A DNA stretch of 64,000 bases from Kallotenue papyrolyticum (GCF_000526415.1 NZ_JAGA01000003.1:1178001-1242000); one strand, 5' to 3'. Numbered from the stretch's first letter, positions 49,064 to 60,281 are shown. Program-made: numbers and translations. The notes: generated by a model from the letters alone, not told the origin.

Positions 49064-49690
49064 ATGGAATGGCTATCACCACAGATGGTGATACCGTACG
49101 TTGTCGAAAATACCAGCCGTGGCGAGCGCGTCTACGATATCTACTCGCGCTTGATGAAGGAACGCATCATCATCCTCGGCACGCCGATCGACGATCAGGT
49201 TGCCAACGTGATCGTCTCGCAGCTCCTCTTCCTGGAGCACGAGGATCCTGAGCGCGATATCCAGATCTTCATCAACAGCCCCGGCGGGTCGATCACTGCC
49301 GGCCTGGCGATCTACGATACGATGCAGATGATCCGCCCGGATGTCGCTACCTTCTGCGTGGGTATGGCCGGCTCGATGGCTACGCCGATCCTGGCCGGCG
49401 GCGCCAAGGGCAAGCGCTACTCGCTGCCGCACTCCACGATCCATATGCATCCGGCGGGTATCGGACGCATCGGCGGCTACGCGCCCGATGTCGAGATCCA
49501 GGCGCGCGAACTGCTGCGCATGCAGTCGATCATCCGCGAACTGCTCTCCAAGGATACGGGGCAGCCGCTGGAGCGCATCGCACGCGACTTCGACCGCGAC
49601 CTGTACATGGATCCGTACCAGGCTAAGGACTACGGCATCATCGACGAGGTGCTGGAGCCCGGCAAGGGCGTGCCACAGGCCAACGACTGA
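49064..49690 (+). CDS. clpP: ATP-dependent Clp protease proteolytic subunit
   Basis: Serine peptidase of 208 residues. ATG 49064 follows AAAGGAGGG by five bases. The catalytic Ser is in [12 protein letters not shown], His in STIHMHPAG and Asp in [28 protein letters not shown] is the N-terminal propeptide/axial-loop region, and [19 protein letters not shown] is the conserved oxyanion segment. It forms the tetradecameric chamber that degrades substrates delivered by ClpX, encoded next, or by other Clp ATPases. Confidence 0.96.
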   Translation: MEWLSPQMVIPYVVENTSRGERVYDIYSRLMKERIIILGTPIDDQVANVIVSQLLFLEHEDPERDIQIFINSPGGSITAGLAIYDTMQMIRPDVATFCVGMAGSMATPILAGGAKGKRYSLPHSTIHMHPAGIGRIGGYAPDVEIQARELLRMQSIIRELLSKDTGQPLERIARDFDRDLYMDPYQAKDYGIIDEVLEPGKGVPQAND

Positions 49691-49698
49691 CCCGCAGG

Positions 49699-49732
49699 GC
49701 GTGAGGGGCGCGTCGGCAGTCGCCCCTCACGC
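49699..49732 (+). terminator. Strong hairpin without U-tract between clpP and clpX
   Basis: Perfect 12-bp stem (GCGTGAGGGGCG/CGCCCCTCACGC), 10-base loop, no T-run. Confidence 0.5.
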
Positions 49733-49776
49733 GGCGCTTCACCGACACACGCTACACTCCACGTTGAGGATGACCC

Positions 49777-51063
49777 ATGTCGCGTACCCGCAGCGGACAG
49801 ACAGCCTATGTGTGCTCGTTCTGCACGCGAGGCCAAGAAGATGTCCAGCGCCTGATCGCCGGTCCCGGCGGTGTCTTTATCTGCGATGAGTGCGTCGCGC
49901 TCTGCACCCAGATCATCGCCGAAGAGCGGGCCACGAAGCCGGCTCACCATCCTGTCACGCTTGGCCGCGTGCCACCTCCGGTGCGCATCCGCGAACAGCT
50001 CGATCAGTACGTCATCGGCCAGGAACGCGCCAAAAAAGTACTGGCCGTCGCGGTCTATAACCACTACAAGCGCATCCAGTCGGGCGGCGAGGCCGACGGC
50101 GTCGAACTGCAAAAGTCCAACATTCTGCTGCTCGGCCCGACCGGCAGCGGCAAAACGTTGCTGGCCGAAACCCTGGCGAAGATCCTGGATGTCCCCTTTG
50201 CGATTGCCGATGCCACCGCGCTGACCGAAGCGGGCTATGTCGGCGAAGATGTCGAAACGATCCTGCTGCGCCTGATCCAGGCCGCGGATGGCAATATCGA
50301 GCGCGCCCAGTTGGGCATCCTCTACCTGGACGAGATCGACAAGATCGCGCGCAAGGCCGATAATCCCTCGATCACCCGTGATGTCTCCGGCGAGGGCGTG
50401 CAGCAGGCCCTGCTCAAGATCATGGAGGGCTGCATCGCGCACGTGCCGCCGGTGCCGGGCCGCAAGCATCCGCAGCAGGAGTACATCCCCTTCGACACCA
50501 CCAATGTGCTGTTCATCTGCGGCGGCGCGTTCGAAGGACTGGATCGGATCATCGCCAAACGCATCGGCGCCAGTCGGCGTATCGGCTTCGGCCATGCGCG
50601 GCGCTCGACCGAAGAGCGCGAGCGCGAGATTTCGCAGTTGCTGGCCCAAGCCACGCCCGACGATCTGCTGCGCTACGGCCTGATCCCCGAGTTTGTGGGC
50701 CGTCTGCCGATCACCGTGTCGCTCGATGCGCTCGACAAGACCGCGCTGCTGCGCATCCTGACCGAGCCGCGCAATGCGGTGATCAAGCAGTACCAGAAGA
50801 TGTTGGAACTGGATCGCGTCGAGCTGGAGGTCACCCGCGACGCGCTGGAGGCGATTGCCGAACGGGCCCTGGCGATGGGCACCGGCGCGCGCGCGCTGCG
50901 CTCGATCGTGGAGAACCTGCTGCTGGATGTGATGTACGAGCTGCCGTCGCGCGACAATATCGCCCGCTGCATCATCAACAGCGAGGTGGTCCACGGTCGC
51001 GGCCAGCCGATCCTGGTGCCGCGCGCGGATGGCCGTCGCCGGCTGCTCGACGAAGCGGTATAG
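49777..51063 (+). CDS. clpX: ATP-dependent Clp protease ATP-binding subunit
   Basis: AAA+ unfoldase of 428 residues, standard length. An N-terminal zinc domain ([20 protein letters not shown]...CDECVALC) is followed by the AAA+ core: P-loop [17 protein letters not shown], Walker B ILYLDEID, sensor and pore loops including GYVGEDVE. The IGF loop that docks to ClpP is present as [10 protein letters not shown]. It unfolds tagged proteins and feeds them into ClpP, encoded 86 bases upstream. Confidence 0.97.
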   Translation: MSRTRSGQTAYVCSFCTRGQEDVQRLIAGPGGVFICDECVALCTQIIAEERATKPAHHPVTLGRVPPPVRIREQLDQYVIGQERAKKVLAVAVYNHYKRIQSGGEADGVELQKSNILLLGPTGSGKTLLAETLAKILDVPFAIADATALTEAGYVGEDVETILLRLIQAADGNIERAQLGILYLDEIDKIARKADNPSITRDVSGEGVQQALLKIMEGCIAHVPPVPGRKHPQQEYIPFDTTNVLFICGGAFEGLDRIIAKRIGASRRIGFGHARRSTEEREREISQLLAQATPDDLLRYGLIPEFVGRLPITVSLDALDKTALLRILTEPRNAVIKQYQKMLELDRVELEVTRDALEAIAERALAMGTGARALRSIVENLLLDVMYELPSRDNIARCIINSEVVHGRGQPILVPRADGRRRLLDEAV

Positions 51064-51075
51064 CCAGCCTGCACC

Positions 51076-51813
51076 ATGCGCCTGCTACGCAAAACCCGGC
51101 CAACCAACGATCCCCGTCAACGGCGACGCATTCTGGTCGCCGACGATGACCCGTCGATCGCGCAGCTCGTCAAAACGGCCCTGCGCGATCCCCGCTACGA
51201 GGTCACTGCCGTGGTCAACGGTCTGCAGGCGATCAACCAGTTTCGCCAGACCACCTTCGACCTGGTGATCCTCGACGTGATGATGCCCTACGTGGACGGC
51301 TTCGAGGCCTGCAAGCGCATCCGCGACACCTCAGACGTGCCAATCATTATCCTCACCTCGCGCGACGGCACCGATGATGTGGTGCACGGCTTCGAGCTGG
51401 GCGCCGACGACTACATCACCAAGCCCTTCAAGATCGCCGAGCTATTGGCGCGCGTCGAGGCGATCCTGCGCCGCGTCGAAGGGCGCCATGAGCGCCTCGC
51501 GCCGCCGGTGCTGGATGTCGGTGAGATCCATATCGACAAACCGCGCCACCTGGTCACGCTCGGCGGGCGCCCCATCGCCCTGACCCCGATGGAGTTCGAG
51601 CTGCTCTACTTCCTGGCGGCCAACGCCGGGCAGGTCTTCGACCGTGAGACGCTGTTCCGCGAGGTGTGGGGCTACGAATATGTGGGCGAGACCAACCTGG
51701 TGGATGTGTGCGTGCGGCGCCTGCGCGAAAAGATCGAGGACGAGCCCTCCAAGCCCAGACGCATTGTCACCGTGCGCGGCGTGGGCTACAAACTCGCGGA
51801 CATGAGCGAGTAG
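51076..51813 (+). CDS. OmpR/PhoB-family response regulator (orphan)
   Basis: Response regulator of 245 residues beginning 12 bases after clpX. The receiver is complete: acidic pair in VADDDPSIAQL, phospho-acceptor in VILDVMMPYVDG, Thr in IILTSRDG and Lys in DDYITKPFKI. The winged helix (about 150-240) has FDRETLFREVWGYEYVGETNLVDVCVRRLREKI. No histidine kinase gene is in the window. Its position behind clpX suggests co-expression with the proteolysis operon, for example in heat or stress control, but that is only contextual. Confidence 0.92.
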   Translation: MRLLRKTRPTNDPRQRRRILVADDDPSIAQLVKTALRDPRYEVTAVVNGLQAINQFRQTTFDLVILDVMMPYVDGFEACKRIRDTSDVPIIILTSRDGTDDVVHGFELGADDYITKPFKIAELLARVEAILRRVEGRHERLAPPVLDVGEIHIDKPRHLVTLGGRPIALTPMEFELLYFLAANAGQVFDRETLFREVWGYEYVGETNLVDVCVRRLREKIEDEPSKPRRIVTVRGVGYKLADMSE

Positions 51814-51844
51814 CGCACGCCAGCCCCGGCTGCTCCACTACCGG

Positions 51845-51873
51845 TTGCTTCTCCTGGGCGGACGTGCTATGAT
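51845..51873 (+). promoter_or_regulatory. Sigma-70 promoter
   Basis: TTGCTT (51845-51850), 17-base spacer, TATGAT (51868-51873), about 107 bases before the next gene. Confidence 0.6.
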
Positions 51874-51979
51874 GGCGGCACAGTGCTGCGCCCCATCTGA
51901 TCCAGGCGGCATATCGAGCCCACCGCTTGAATCCACGTCGCACCGCTCTGCGCAGCTTCAGCGCTCCAGGAGCACCCGT

Positions 51980-52708
51980 ATGCAGTCACGCGGTGGTTCG
52001 GAGGTTAAGGGGGCGTTCATTGGCTGCCTGGGCGTAGTCATCGCAGCGATCATCAGCCTGGGAACGCCCCTGATGGCGCGCCTCGTTGATATATTTTTTC
52101 CACCACCGGCGACGAGCATCGCCACGCCGCCAACCGTCGCGCCAAGGGTAACGCCCAACCCGCCTCCGCAGACACCCCCCGCATTTACGCCCATGTCCCC
52201 AACGCCTGTGCCGACCATCGGCGCAATGCCCAAGTCGCCAACGCCCAGCGCGTCTCCGGGACAGGTCAGCTTCGATCTGCCTACTCCCGAGCCGATCATA
52301 CCGGCGGATCAGGCCGCGATTGCCAACTTTCTAGCCTACGCCAACCAGGTCGAAATCTACACACGCGCTACGGGCGACTTCACCTACGCCGACAATGTCT
52401 TTGCCGGCGCTCAGTTAGCCAAGCTCGAGCAAGAGATCGCGACGCTCAGGGAGCAAGGAGTCGTCCAGCTCGCCTCGTTCGACGGCTCCAGCAGCGCCAT
52501 TCGCACAATCAAAAGAGTAGATGAGGTGACGCTGGCTGTGGATACCTGTGAGATATGGAGTGCGACCTATAAGCGGTTGCTGGATGACAGTATCGCTTAT
52601 GTTCAGCCAGCCACCCTGTTCCCGCAAACGATCACGCTGGAAGACTTCGATGGCGTCTGGCTGATTACCTACGTCGAGCACTATCCGCCACCCCACTTTT
52701 GCCAGTGA
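51980..52708 (+). CDS. Membrane-anchored or secreted protein of unknown function
   Basis: Protein of 242 residues. ATG 51980 follows AGGAGC by six bases; the longer frame from 51845 begins inside the promoter. Residues about 10-38 form one hydrophobic segment (AFIGCLGVVIAAIISLGTPL) that could be an anchor. A Pro/Thr/Ser-rich stretch (about 40-100) then leads to a soluble domain of about 130 residues with IANFLAYANQVEIYTRATGD and ITLEDFDGVWLITYVEHYP. The domain has the size and alternating pattern of a small alpha+beta fold such as an NTF2-like or SCP2-like domain, but no family is recognised. It has its own promoter and shares a terminator with gyrA. Confidence 0.7.
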   Translation: MQSRGGSEVKGAFIGCLGVVIAAIISLGTPLMARLVDIFFPPPATSIATPPTVAPRVTPNPPPQTPPAFTPMSPTPVPTIGAMPKSPTPSASPGQVSFDLPTPEPIIPADQAAIANFLAYANQVEIYTRATGDFTYADNVFAGAQLAKLEQEIATLREQGVVQLASFDGSSSAIRTIKRVDEVTLAVDTCEIWSATYKRLLDDSIAYVQPATLFPQTITLEDFDGVWLITYVEHYPPPHFCQ

Positions 52709-52743
52709 GCTCGTGCTACGGCAGAAAGCGTTCGACCTCGGCA

Positions 52744-52776
52744 ACACCCCCTCTGCGGCGCGCGAAGAGGGGGTGT
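52744..52776. terminator. Bidirectional hairpin terminator
   Basis: 10-bp stem ACACCCCCTC/GAGGGGGTGT with a 13-base loop, between the convergent ends of the unknown protein and gyrA. Confidence 0.65.
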
Positions 52777-52790
52777 GCAGATGCGACGTC

Positions 52791-55295
52791 CTACTGGGCG
52801 ACCGCGCCGTTACCGCCGGGCTCGTCAGCGGGACGCAGCGCCTCGCTGGCCGACATCACCGCCGGATTGCTGCCCTCCTCCAGCGGCTCGACCGTGAGCG
52901 CCGCCACCTCGTCGCCGGGCTTGAGGTCGATCACGCGCACGCCCTGCGTGGCGCGGCCCAGGCAGGAGATGCTCGCGGCGGCCACTTTGATCAGGATGCC
53001 CTGGCGCGTGATCAGCGTGAGCGTATCGGCGGGATTGACCACGCAGGCCGCAGCGACCTCATCGCCCTCGCGCAGGCGGATGGTGATCACGCCGCCGGTG
53101 GCGCGGCCTTTGACCGGGTACTCGTCCAGGCTGGTGCGCTTGCCCTGACCGCGCCGCGTGACGACCAGGAGATCGGCATCCGCACGCACCAGATCCATGC
53201 CTACGACGCGATCACCCGCCGCCAGGTTGATGCCGGTTACGCCACTGGCCGGACGCCCCATGGGCCGCACCTGGTTCTGCTTGAAGCGCAGCGTCTGCCC
53301 CTGCGCGGTGGTGAGCAGCACGTCCTCATCGCCCTGGCTCAGCTTGACCCAGCGCAGCGCGTCGCCCTCCTCCAGGCCGATGGCGATCAGCCCGTTGGAG
53401 CGCACCGTTGCAAACTCTTGCAGCAGCGTGCGCTTGACCTTGCCGTTGACCGTGGCCATCAGCAGGTATTCGCCGTCCTCGAAGTCTGGCACCGGCAGCA
53501 CGCTGGTGACCTGCTCGCCAGGCGCCAAGCTGATCAGATTAACCAGCGGTAACCCCTTGGCGGTGCGGCTGCCGTCCGGCACCTCGTGGGCTTTGAGCTG
53601 ATAGACCTTGCCGCGATCGGTGAAGAACAGCAGGTCGTCCATGGTATTGCAGGCGACCAGATGCTCGACCACATCCTGATCGCGGGTGGTCATGCCGCGA
53701 ATGCCACGCCCACCGCGGTTCTGCGGACGGTAGGTATCGGCATTGACGCGTTTGATGTAGCCGCGGTCGGTGACGGTTACCAGCACCTGCACATCGGGGA
53801 TCAGGTCTTCGGCGCTGATGTCGCCGTTGGCCTCGGCCACGATGCGCGTGCGGCGGGCATCGCCGTACTTCTCCTTGAGCTCGGCCAGGTCCTGTTTGAT
53901 GATCTGCAGCACGCGCCGCACATTGGCCAGGATATCTTCCAGCTCGGCGATCAGCTTGATCACCTCGCGGTACTCATCCTCGATCTTTTTGCGCTCCAGC
54001 GCCGCCAGCCGGCCAAGCTGCATCTCCAGGATCGCGTTGGCCTGCTCCTCGCTGAGCTGGAAGGCGCGCATCAGGTTGTTGCGCGCCGAATCGCGCGTGC
54101 GCGACTCGCGAATGGTCTGGATCACGGCGTCCAGGTGGTCCAGCGCGATCTTGAGACCTTCCAGAATATGCGCCCGGCGGCGCGCCTTGTCCAGCTCGAA
54201 CTCGGTGCGGCGGCGGATCACCTCGCGACGGTGCTCGATGTAGTGCTGCAGCACCTTTTTCAGCGGCAGGACGCGCGGCTGATTGCCCTCGGTCAGCGCC
54301 AGCATATTGATGCCGAAGCTCACCTGCATCTGCGTGAACTTGAAGAGCTGGTTGAGCACCTTCTTGGGCTGCGCATCCTGCTTGAGGATGATCACCAGCC
54401 GAATGCCGTTGCGGTCCGACTCGTCGCGAATATCGCGGATACCGTCGATCTTGCGCTCCTTAACCAGCTCGGCGATGCGCTCCTGCAGGCGTGCTTTGTT
54501 GACCTGGTAGGGCAGCTCGGTGACGACGATATGGTAGGCGCCGCGCGCGGCCTCTTCGATGTGCGCCTTGGCGCGGATCACAATGTGGCCCTTGCCGGTC
54601 GAGTAGGCGTTGACGATGCCCTCCGCGCCGAGGATCACGCCGCCGGTGGGGAAATCCGGCCCCGGCAGCCGCTCCATCAGCTCCTCGACCGTCGCCTCCG
54701 GATTGTCGATCAGGTAGCTGATCGCGTCGCAGACCTCGCCCAGGTTGTGCGGCGGGATGTTGGTCGCCATACCCACCGCGATGCCGGCTGCGCCGTTGAT
54801 CAACAGGTTGGGCAGCCGCGCCGGCAAGACCTTGGGCTCCTGGTACGAACCGTCGAAGTTGGGGCCGAAATCGACGGTATTCTTTTCGATATCGACCAGC
54901 AGCTCCTCGGCAATCTGCGCCAGCCGCGCCTCGGTATAGCGCATCGCCGCCGGTGGATCACCATCCACGCTACCAAAGTTCCCTTGGCCATCCACCAGCG
55001 GGTAGCGGATGTTCCATTCCTGCGCCAGGCGCGCCAGCGCATCATAGACCGCACCATCGCCGTGGGGATGCATCTTGCCCAGCACATCGCCGACGATGCG
55101 CGCACACTTTTTGTAGGGCTGGTTGTGGCGCAGGCCCATGTCCCACATCCCGTACAGGATGCGGCGCTGGACCGGCTTGAGCCCGTCGCGCACGTCCGGC
55201 AGCGCGCGCGAGACGATCACGCTCATAGCGTAATCGAGGTAGGCGTCGCGCATCTCCTTGACGATATCGACGGGCCGCACGAGACCGATTTCCAC
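52791..55295 (-). CDS. gyrA: DNA gyrase subunit A
   Basis: Topoisomerase II subunit of 834 residues. The breakage-reunion domain has [20 protein letters not shown] and the active Tyr120 in AMRYTEARL. The C-terminal six-bladed pinwheel begins with the GyrA box QNRGGRG (usual QRRGGKG), which is needed for negative supercoiling and distinguishes it from ParC. The quinolone-pocket Ser83 of E. coli is Gly81 here ([10 protein letters not shown]). A TATAAT on the minus strand at 55345-55350 is the likely promoter. gyrB is not adjacent. Confidence 0.95.
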   Translation of the reverse strand: MEIGLVRPVDIVKEMRDAYLDYAMSVIVSRALPDVRDGLKPVQRRILYGMWDMGLRHNQPYKKCARIVGDVLGKMHPHGDGAVYDALARLAQEWNIRYPLVDGQGNFGSVDGDPPAAMRYTEARLAQIAEELLVDIEKNTVDFGPNFDGSYQEPKVLPARLPNLLINGAAGIAVGMATNIPPHNLGEVCDAISYLIDNPEATVEELMERLPGPDFPTGGVILGAEGIVNAYSTGKGHIVIRAKAHIEEAARGAYHIVVTELPYQVNKARLQERIAELVKERKIDGIRDIRDESDRNGIRLVIILKQDAQPKKVLNQLFKFTQMQVSFGINMLALTEGNQPRVLPLKKVLQHYIEHRREVIRRRTEFELDKARRRAHILEGLKIALDHLDAVIQTIRESRTRDSARNNLMRAFQLSEEQANAILEMQLGRLAALERKKIEDEYREVIKLIAELEDILANVRRVLQIIKQDLAELKEKYGDARRTRIVAEANGDISAEDLIPDVQVLVTVTDRGYIKRVNADTYRPQNRGGRGIRGMTTRDQDVVEHLVACNTMDDLLFFTDRGKVYQLKAHEVPDGSRTAKGLPLVNLISLAPGEQVTSVLPVPDFEDGEYLLMATVNGKVKRTLLQEFATVRSNGLIAIGLEEGDALRWVKLSQGDEDVLLTTAQGQTLRFKQNQVRPMGRPASGVTGINLAAGDRVVGMDLVRADADLLVVTRRGQGKRTSLDEYPVKGRATGGVITIRLREGDEVAAACVVNPADTLTLITRQGILIKVAAASISCLGRATQGVRVIDLKPGDEVAALTVEPLEEGSNPAVMSASEALRPADEPGGNGAVAQ

Positions 55296-55344
55296 GCTGT
55301 TCTCCCTTGCGTTGATCTCAGGATTTAGCCGATACTAATGCTGT

Positions 55345-55353
55345 ATTATACCA
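55345..55353 (-). promoter_or_regulatory. Extended -10 promoter of gyrA
   Basis: Minus strand reads TGGTATAAT, about 50 bases before the gyrA ATG. The remaining stretch to 55727 (about 370 bases) has open frames but no ribosome site, motif or family signature; no gene is called there. Confidence 0.55.
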
Positions 55354-55727
55354 CCCGCCCTCCCCCCCTGTCGAGCCGGAATACGCACATGCGTTCTCTG
55401 TGCACCGGCCGACGTCCAGGCAGCCGAGACAGCCCGCGGCCCGGGTGCATACCAGGTTGGTGCGCGTCGCGGCGGTCATCGACAGAGCGTGCGCGTGGTC
55501 GGGTCCGCGGCTGGATGATCGCTGCGTGCTGCTGCGCTGCACAGCGCTGCCGTCGATCTTCATCGAACCACTCAGGACGGAATGTGCGGAGGATGGCGGT
55601 GAACTGCCGGCGCAGGAGCTGCGGATCGCGCGGCGGCGCGAAGCAACCTGTGCCGGTTTCTGACCTAGGCCGACAGCGATGCGCAGGCGATCACCGGAGT
55701 GACGGCGCGGATTGCGCGCGTCGCCAA

Positions 55728-56411
55728 TCACCCGTGATCGAGCGGCTCCGCGGCAACACGGCGCTGCACAGCGCTCTCGTCCATAGCGCGGCGCGCCAGG
55801 GTTGCCCGCACCCGCGCGGCGCGCGCCAGACTGCCGAAGATCGCCGCCACCAGCAGCGCCAGGCCGGTGAGCGCGCCCAGCACGGGCAGCGCCGCGCTCG
55901 CGGAGGCAAAGGCTATGGCGATCACCGCGCCGCCGGAGGCCAGCGCCAGTCCGAGAAACAGCATTGCCCAGCCGCGTAACAGCGCGGCGTCCTGCTCGGC
56001 CTGCTGATACTGCTCGACCAGGTGGCCAAGCAGCAGGCGGACCGTGAGCGGAGGCGTAGCCGCGGCACTGCTCTGCTGCAGCTGCTGGATCACAATTGCG
56101 CGGAGATAGCGCATGCTGCGTTGCAGGTCGGCAATGGCTTTGGCATCGCGCGCCTGCGCCGCGGCCACCTGGCTGATGGTCTGACCCTGGGCGGCGATCG
56201 CGCTGACCTGTTTCTGCAGCACATCAAAGGCGCGGATCAGGGCCTGCACGCGGCGGGCGGTCAGGTCGCGCTGCTCGCCGGTGGAGGACGCGCCGCTCGC
56301 AGCGGGCCGCGCCCCGGCCTGGAGCGATTCCAGCAGGGCATCCAGGTCCGCAGGCGAAATGCCGGACGGCGATTGGCGTGGCGCTTGGCCGTGTGGGGCA
56401 GATTGCGTCAT
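55728..56411 (-). CDS. Membrane protein with coiled coil, unknown function
   Basis: About 227 residues, from ATG 56411 (AGGAG lies 13 bases upstream, so the start is uncertain; the frame runs to 56459). Residues about 45-110 are helical and coiled-coil-like (VQALIRAFDVLQKQVSAIAAQGQTISQVAAAQARDAK, shown in parts). Two membrane segments follow: GWAMLFLGLALASGGAVIAI and LPVLGALTGLALLVAAIF. The layout (cytoplasmic coiled coil plus hairpin in the membrane) is seen in many small unclassified proteins. No neighbour suggests a role. Confidence 0.6.
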   Translation of the reverse strand: MTQSAPHGQAPRQSPSGISPADLDALLESLQAGARPAASGASSTGEQRDLTARRVQALIRAFDVLQKQVSAIAAQGQTISQVAAAQARDAKAIADLQRSMRYLRAIVIQQLQQSSAAATPPLTVRLLLGHLVEQYQQAEQDAALLRGWAMLFLGLALASGGAVIAIAFASASAALPVLGALTGLALLVAAIFGSLARAARVRATLARRAMDESAVQRRVAAEPLDHG

Positions 56412-56646
56412 GGCGTGCGTCGCACTCCTGCGTAGCCTTGGCGGGCTGCGTACTGCCATGCTACTCGAAGCGACTCATGGTGTCAACCGCGCCGCATCCC
56501 TGCTCCCGCTAACACAACACTAACACTGCGCTAGGAAGCAATTAACACCCTACCGGTACACTAAGAGGTAGCAATATGGCATCTTGTGGCGCAGTCTCTG
56601 CTGCATAGATGACAGGCGGCAATGCGTAGCATGGTGAGGAAGAGCA

Positions 56647-59262
56647 ATGGCGTTCAACATCAATCGTTTCACTGAAAAATCGCAGGAAGCCCTGGTGGCG
56701 GCCCAGAACCTGGCCGAGCGCAACGGCAACGCGCAGGTCGAGCCCGAACACCTGCTGCTGGCCCTGCTCGAACAGGGCGAGGGCGTCGTGCCCCAGGTGC
56801 TCAGCAAAATGAACATCGCGGTCGGCGCGTTGCAACAACAGGTGCGCGCCGAGCTGAACAAGCTGCCACGCGTGACGGGCGCGGGCGTCGAGCGCACGAT
56901 CAGTCCGCGGCTGCGGACCGTCCTGGTGCGCGCCCACGATGAGTTGCAAACCTTTGGCGACGAGTATGTTTCAACCGAGCATCTGCTGCTGGCGATCCTG
57001 GAGCACGCCGGCGGCGCGGCACAGCGCATCCTGCAGCAGGCCGGCCTGACCCGCGACCGGCTGCTGATGGCGCTGCGTGAGGTACGTGGCACCCAGCGCG
57101 TGACCAGTCCCAACCCGGAGACGACCTACGCGGCGCTGGAGCAGTATGGTCGCGATCTAACCGAGCTGGCGCGACGCGGCAAGCTCGACCCGGTGATCGG
57201 GCGCGACGAGGAGATCCGCCGCGTGATTCAGATCCTGTCGCGGCGCACCAAGAACAACCCGGTGCTCATCGGTGAGCCGGGCGTGGGCAAGACGGCGATC
57301 GTCGAAGGACTGGCGCAGCGCATTGTGCGCGGCGACGTGCCCGAGGCGCTCAAGAACAAGCGCGTGATCGCGCTGGACATGGGCGCACTGATCGCCGGCG
57401 CCAAGTACCGCGGCGAGTTCGAGGAACGCCTCAAGGCCGTGCTCAAGGAGATTCAGGAGCGCGACGACATTATTCTGTTCATCGATGAGCTGCACACCGT
57501 CGTTGGCGCGGGCGCGGCCGAAGGCGCGATGGACGCCGGCAACATGCTCAAGCCAATGCTGGCGCGCGGCGAGCTGCGCCTGATCGGCGCGACGACGCTC
57601 GACGAGTACCGCAAGCACATCGAGAAGGATGCGGCGCTGGAGCGGCGCTTCCAGCCGGTGCTGGTGGACGAGCCCAGCGTCGAGGATACCATCTCGATCC
57701 TGCGTGGGCTCAAAGAGCGCTACGAGACGCATCACGGCGTGCGCATTACCGACGGCGCGATCGTGGCGGCGGCGGTGCTCTCGGATCGCTACATCAGTGA
57801 CCGCTTCCTGCCCGACAAGGCCATCGACCTGATCGACGAGGCTGCCGCGCGGCTGCGCATGGAGATCACCAGCGATCCGCAGGAGCTGGACGATCTCAAG
57901 CGGCGCATCATGCAGCTCGAGATCGAGCGCGAGGCGCTCAAAAAGGAGCGCGACGAGGCCAGCCGCGAGCGTCTGGAGCGCATCGAACAGCAACTGGCCA
58001 ATCTGCGCGAGCAGCGCAATGCGCTGGAGGCACAACTGCAGCGTGAGCGCGAGCAGATCCAGCGCATCCAGCAGCTCAAGGAGCAGATCGACCAGACGCG
58101 TATCGAGATCGAACGCGCGCAGCGCCAGTACGACTACAACCGCGCCGCCGAGCTGCAGTACGGGGTGCTGACGCGGCTCGAGCGCGAGCTGCAGGAGGCC
58201 GAAGCTGCGCTCAGCGCCAGCGGCAGCACGCTGCTCAAGCAGGAGGTGGATGCCCAGGACATTGCCGAGATCGTCTCGAAGTGGACCGGCATCCCGGTCA
58301 GCAAGTTGATGGAGGGCGAGGTCGAGAAGCTGGTCAAGATGGAGGAGCGCCTGCACCGGCGCGTGGTGGGCCAGGACGAGGCCGTGCGCGCCGTGGCCGA
58401 CGCGGTGCGCCGCGCGCGCGCCGGACTGCAGGACCCCAACCGCCCCTTGGGTTCGTTCCTGTTCATGGGTCCGACCGGGGTGGGCAAGACCGAGCTGGCG
58501 CGCGCACTGGCCGAGTTCCTCTTCGACGATGAGCATGCGCTGATCCGCATCGACATGTCGGAGTACATGGAGAAGCACTCCGTGGCGCGGCTGATCGGCG
58601 CACCGCCCGGCTATGTCGGCTATGAAGAGGGTGGCCAGCTCACCGAGGCCGTGCGGCGCAAGCCCTACTCGGTGATCCTGTTCGACGAGATCGAAAAAGC
58701 CCATCCGGACGTCTTCAACGTCCTGCTGCAGATCCTGGACGACGGGCGCCTGACCGATGGTCAGGGACGGGTGGTCAACTTCAAGAACACCGTGATCATC
58801 ATGACCTCGAACATCGGCAGCCATCTGATCCAGGAGATGACCCAGAGCGGCGTCAGTCCGGAGGCGATCAAGGTGCGTGTGCTGGAGGAGCTGCGCCAGC
58901 ACTTCCGGCCCGAGTTCCTCAACCGCATCGACGAGGTGATCGTCTTCCAACCGCTGAGCCGCGAGCAGATCGGCCAGATCGTCGAAATTCAGCTCGATCG
59001 GCTGCGCAAGCTGTTGGCCGAGCGCAAGATCGCGCTGGAGCTGACGCCGGCGGCGCGGCAGCAACTGGCCCAGGAGGGCTACGACCCGGTCTATGGCGCG
59101 CGCCCGCTCAAGCGCGTGATCCAGCAACGCATCCAAAACCCGCTGGCGCTCAAGCTGCTCCAGGGCGAGTTCCGTGATGGCGATACGATCCTGGTGGATG
59201 TGGATGCCAATGGCGACTTCACCTTCACCAAGACGGTGCAGGCCGAGGTGGTGGCCGCCTAG
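56647..59262 (+). CDS. clpB: ClpB disaggregase
   Basis: Hsp100 AAA+ chaperone of 871 residues. An N-terminal Clp-N repeat domain is followed by two AAA+ domains: P-loops [16 protein letters not shown] (about 209) and [16 protein letters not shown] (about 613), Walker [15 protein letters not shown] and [14 protein letters not shown]. Between them (about 415-530) is the long coiled-coil M-domain typical of ClpB rather than ClpA or ClpC. No ClpP-docking IGF loop is evident, consistent with a disaggregase working with DnaK. GAGGAAGAGC precedes the ATG. The 235-base upstream region has no CIRCE element. A strong terminator follows. Confidence 0.96.
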   Translation: MAFNINRFTEKSQEALVAAQNLAERNGNAQVEPEHLLLALLEQGEGVVPQVLSKMNIAVGALQQQVRAELNKLPRVTGAGVERTISPRLRTVLVRAHDELQTFGDEYVSTEHLLLAILEHAGGAAQRILQQAGLTRDRLLMALREVRGTQRVTSPNPETTYAALEQYGRDLTELARRGKLDPVIGRDEEIRRVIQILSRRTKNNPVLIGEPGVGKTAIVEGLAQRIVRGDVPEALKNKRVIALDMGALIAGAKYRGEFEERLKAVLKEIQERDDIILFIDELHTVVGAGAAEGAMDAGNMLKPMLARGELRLIGATTLDEYRKHIEKDAALERRFQPVLVDEPSVEDTISILRGLKERYETHHGVRITDGAIVAAAVLSDRYISDRFLPDKAIDLIDEAAARLRMEITSDPQELDDLKRRIMQLEIEREALKKERDEASRERLERIEQQLANLREQRNALEAQLQREREQIQRIQQLKEQIDQTRIEIERAQRQYDYNRAAELQYGVLTRLERELQEAEAALSASGSTLLKQEVDAQDIAEIVSKWTGIPVSKLMEGEVEKLVKMEERLHRRVVGQDEAVRAVADAVRRARAGLQDPNRPLGSFLFMGPTGVGKTELARALAEFLFDDEHALIRIDMSEYMEKHSVARLIGAPPGYVGYEEGGQLTEAVRRKPYSVILFDEIEKAHPDVFNVLLQILDDGRLTDGQGRVVNFKNTVIIMTSNIGSHLIQEMTQSGVSPEAIKVRVLEELRQHFRPEFLNRIDEVIVFQPLSREQIGQIVEIQLDRLRKLLAERKIALELTPAARQQLAQEGYDPVYGARPLKRVIQQRIQNPLALKLLQGEFRDGDTILVDVDANGDFTFTKTVQAEVVAA

Positions 59263-59275
59263 CAGCAGACAGACG

Positions 59276-59305
59276 AGCGGGCCGTATCTTCCGATACGGC
59301 CCGCT
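59276..59305 (+). terminator. Terminator after clpB
   Basis: Perfect 13-bp stem AGCGGGCCGTATC/GATACGGCCCGCT with TTCC loop, then GGTTGTTGT. Confidence 0.8.
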
Positions 59306-59549
59306 GGTTGTTGTGCCAGCCCGGTTCGTCCTAGCATCCCATCGGCCGCCCGCAGCGTGGCGACTGATGCGCTGCCACCAGGCGCTGCGTATCAGCTGAC
59401 GGCTCGCCCCCTACCGCTTTGGACAGGAGCATTGTCAATTGTTGGTAGGCCTGCACCGCCTCGACCGTTCGGAGCTGCTGCAAGAATGTGCGCGGCAGCC
59501 CTCACCATTGGTCACAAGCTGGCGGGTCTCTCCCAAACGAGGTGTGCTC

Positions 59550-60227
59550 GTGAACTATCGCTACGCCACGCTGCTGATGGTCGTGTTCCTCGCCGCGTGC
59601 GGTCCCAGGGCGCGTCCCGACCGGAGCGCTTCTGATGCATCGCCCACGCCGGCGCGGATCAGCGCTTCACCCGGCGGGGTGGTGCCCACTGCGCTCACAA
59701 CGCCAACTCCTGCCACGCCAACAGCCGCGCAGCCAACGCCCGCAGGCACCACGCCGCCCACGCCGGCAACGCCGGTGAGTACAGCAGAGCAGATTGTGGC
59801 GTGGCAAGGCTTGCTCATTCCTCTGCCTCCCAACCACCGCTGGGAGACCTACCCCGCGGATCAGAACACCATCAATGGTGCGCCGATCCTGGCCCAGGGA
59901 CGCATCGTCTTCGACCGCGCCCAGGCATCGCCGAACAGCGTCGAATTACCGGACGGCGTCGGCTTCACGGTCGTGCAGTTTAGTGATTCGTTAGACGCAT
60001 GGCTCGCGCTGGCCCAACAGTCGGCATCGCCACGTAATCCGATCGATCCCAACACGATTGCTGCGACCGAGATCGCCGGGCAACCGGCGCTGGTGTACAG
60101 TCACATGGTGACGGGCGTTGGCGATCGGCGCACGTACCTTTTGAAGCTGAGCCAGGATCGTCTGCTGATCATCGACGATACCGGTTATGAACAGGTGATC
60201 GGCGGGCTGCGCAGCGCAGCGCCGTAG
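59550..60227 (+). CDS. Lipoprotein of unknown function
   Basis: About 225 residues from GTG 59550, with GAGG seven bases upstream. The N-terminus NYRYATLLMVVFLAACG is a lipoprotein signal with lipobox LAAC. A Pro/Thr/Ala-rich tether (about residues 20-80) leads to a compact domain of about 140 residues (WETYPADQNTINGAPILAQG, ATEIAGQPALVYSHMVTGVG). The second motif resembles domains that measure a quantity or bind a small ligand, but no family is recognised. The gene stands alone between the clpB terminator and a clpB remnant. Confidence 0.68.
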   Translation: MNYRYATLLMVVFLAACGPRARPDRSASDASPTPARISASPGGVVPTALTTPTPATPTAAQPTPAGTTPPTPATPVSTAEQIVAWQGLLIPLPPNHRWETYPADQNTINGAPILAQGRIVFDRAQASPNSVELPDGVGFTVVQFSDSLDAWLALAQQSASPRNPIDPNTIAATEIAGQPALVYSHMVTGVGDRRTYLLKLSQDRLLIIDDTGYEQVIGGLRSAAP

Positions 60228-60281
60228 GCCGCCATGCTCAGGCACCATGTCTCCAAGGGAGGCTATCACCGAGGGCGCACG

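Noticed and set aside
55338-55979. Open frames in the gyrA upstream region
   Set aside because: No ribosome site, no motif and biased low-complexity composition; probably non-coding.
56412-56646. CIRCE/HrcA operator upstream of clpB
   Set aside because: Looked for TTAGCACTC-N9-GAGTGCTAA; only scattered TAACAC words are present, no inverted repeat.
57157-59337. 726-codon open frame antisense to clpB
   Set aside because: It lies fully within clpB, lacks any domain and arises from GC-rich third positions; the same holds for long frames antisense to tig (47392-49065) and gyrA (53586-55328).
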